Shown here: piece after piece, positions 22,037 through 22,337 of the stretch
How positions within the stretch are numbered: the first letter of the stretch is position 1
Layout: each line of letters opens with the position of its first letter
Source of the DNA: a virus
Reading direction: 5' to 3' (one strand)
DNA length: 22,337 bases
IMG/VR virus record: IMGVR_UViG_3300027733_000222
Location: 1-22,337 of that record
Notes under the pieces: model-generated
What the model was told of the DNA's origin: nothing
Seen by the model: only the letters and a program-made list of their open reading frames with translations
Database searches by the model: none
Program-made: the position numbers and the translations under genes

Positions 22037-22337
22037 CACCCCATCTGCGTAGTATCTAAAACCAGTGCAATTACTGCAGGACTATCCTGCACCGTACCAG
22101 CCGACATCCTAACTTTAGTTGTATCGAGTAGGATACCAATTTTCTTCAAGTCCTCTACTAAGCATTTATATGACAACTGCTTTCTCGCACACCACGATTT
22201 AAACACTGACGCTATGATATAGGCTCTATGCGTATCTGGCTCCCTGCGTATCACAAGCGCACCGCGAGGAGTTTCAATAGGTACACCAAGTGTCCCTGCA
22301 ATAGTAGGAGGCTTATTATTTATTACAAGCTGATTCT
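22036..22337 (-). CDS. C-terminal end of a convergent gene, possibly a replication/primase-helicase-type protein (partial)
   Basis: The minus-strand frame ends in TGA at 22036-22038 and stays open to the right edge of the window (about 100 codons), so the start is outside. An internal GTG at 22254 is not taken as the start because the frame continues through NQLVINNKPPTIAGTLGVPI upstream of it. The visible part contains LVIRREPDTHRAYIIASVFKSW, a helical segment (YKCLVEDLKKIGILLDTTKV) and RMSAGTVQDSPAVIALVLDT. This resembles the small C-terminal domain that ends some phage replication proteins with primase or helicase regions, where '.i......lyI....fk.wc' and a final strand recur. That identity is a weak memory match. 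The gene belongs to a different transcription unit from the late genes. Confidence 0.6.
   Translation of the reverse strand, partial: NQLVINNKPPTIAGTLGVPIETPRGALVIRREPDTHRAYIIASVFKSWCARKQLSYKCLVEDLKKIGILLDTTKVRMSAGTVQDSPAVIALVLDTTQMG

Noticed and set aside
1-22337. tRNA, rRNA, insertion sequence, integrase or defence genes
   Set aside because: No cloverleaf, transposase motif, terminal inverted repeats or defence-type enzyme motif could be supported on either strand by reading.

Overview
The window is a late (virion and lysis) region of a tailed double-stranded DNA phage, or of a prophage derived from one. From 33 to 22008 all genes lie on the + strand, packed with 1-17 base overlaps or very short gaps. 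No long tail tape-measure gene or sheath gene is seen, and there is a run of large Ala/Gly/Gln-rich proteins followed by a 1367-residue protein, which resembles the internal-core (DNA ejection) block of podoviruses. A podovirus-like phage of a Gram-negative host is the best reading. The Gram-negative part rests on a hidden lipoprotein frame beside the endolysin and on the general type of the proteins, and is inference. No bacterial housekeeping gene, tRNA, rRNA, integrase or CRISPR array was found.

Layout. (1) 1-4534: the last codons of an upstream gene, a head-tail adaptor-like protein, two small beta-rich virion proteins of a kind common in environmental phages, a 651-residue fibre with YadA-head-like repeats, a 97-residue protein, and a 192-residue protein built on an exact 20-residue period. 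(2) 4537-5871: a second fibre with 17-residue YadA-like repeats and a C-terminal self-cleaving S74 chaperone domain. (3) 5873-6755: a compact lysis cassette with a holin-like small membrane protein, an unannotated lipoprotein-like frame without a standard start codon, a 69-residue protein and an M15-type peptidase endolysin. (4) 6755-7489: a GIY-YIG/NUMOD3 homing endonuclease wedged between the endolysin and the next tail gene. (5) 7479-10654: a 697-residue tail hub or nozzle-like protein, a protein with a C1q/TNF-like beta domain, and a cupin-like protein. (6) 10651-22008: putative internal virion/ejection proteins of 481, 678, 537, 546 and 1367 residues with a small GNAT-like protein among them. 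Several carry low-complexity or exactly periodic repeats. (7) 22014-22036: a strong hairpin terminator, after which the C-terminal end of a convergent minus-strand gene runs off the window.

How it fits together: regions 1, 2 and 5 supply the connector, tail hub and host-binding fibres. Region 3 releases progeny. Region 6 supplies proteins probably packaged in the capsid and delivered with the DNA. The terminator at 22014-22036 marks the end of the late operon. I see no clearly new defence or mobile system. The observations most worth checking are the hidden lipoprotein frame in the lysis cassette, the exact 7-, 17- and 20-residue periodic repeat proteins, the 15-base tandem array, and a short Gly-Gly motif shared by neighbouring internal proteins.
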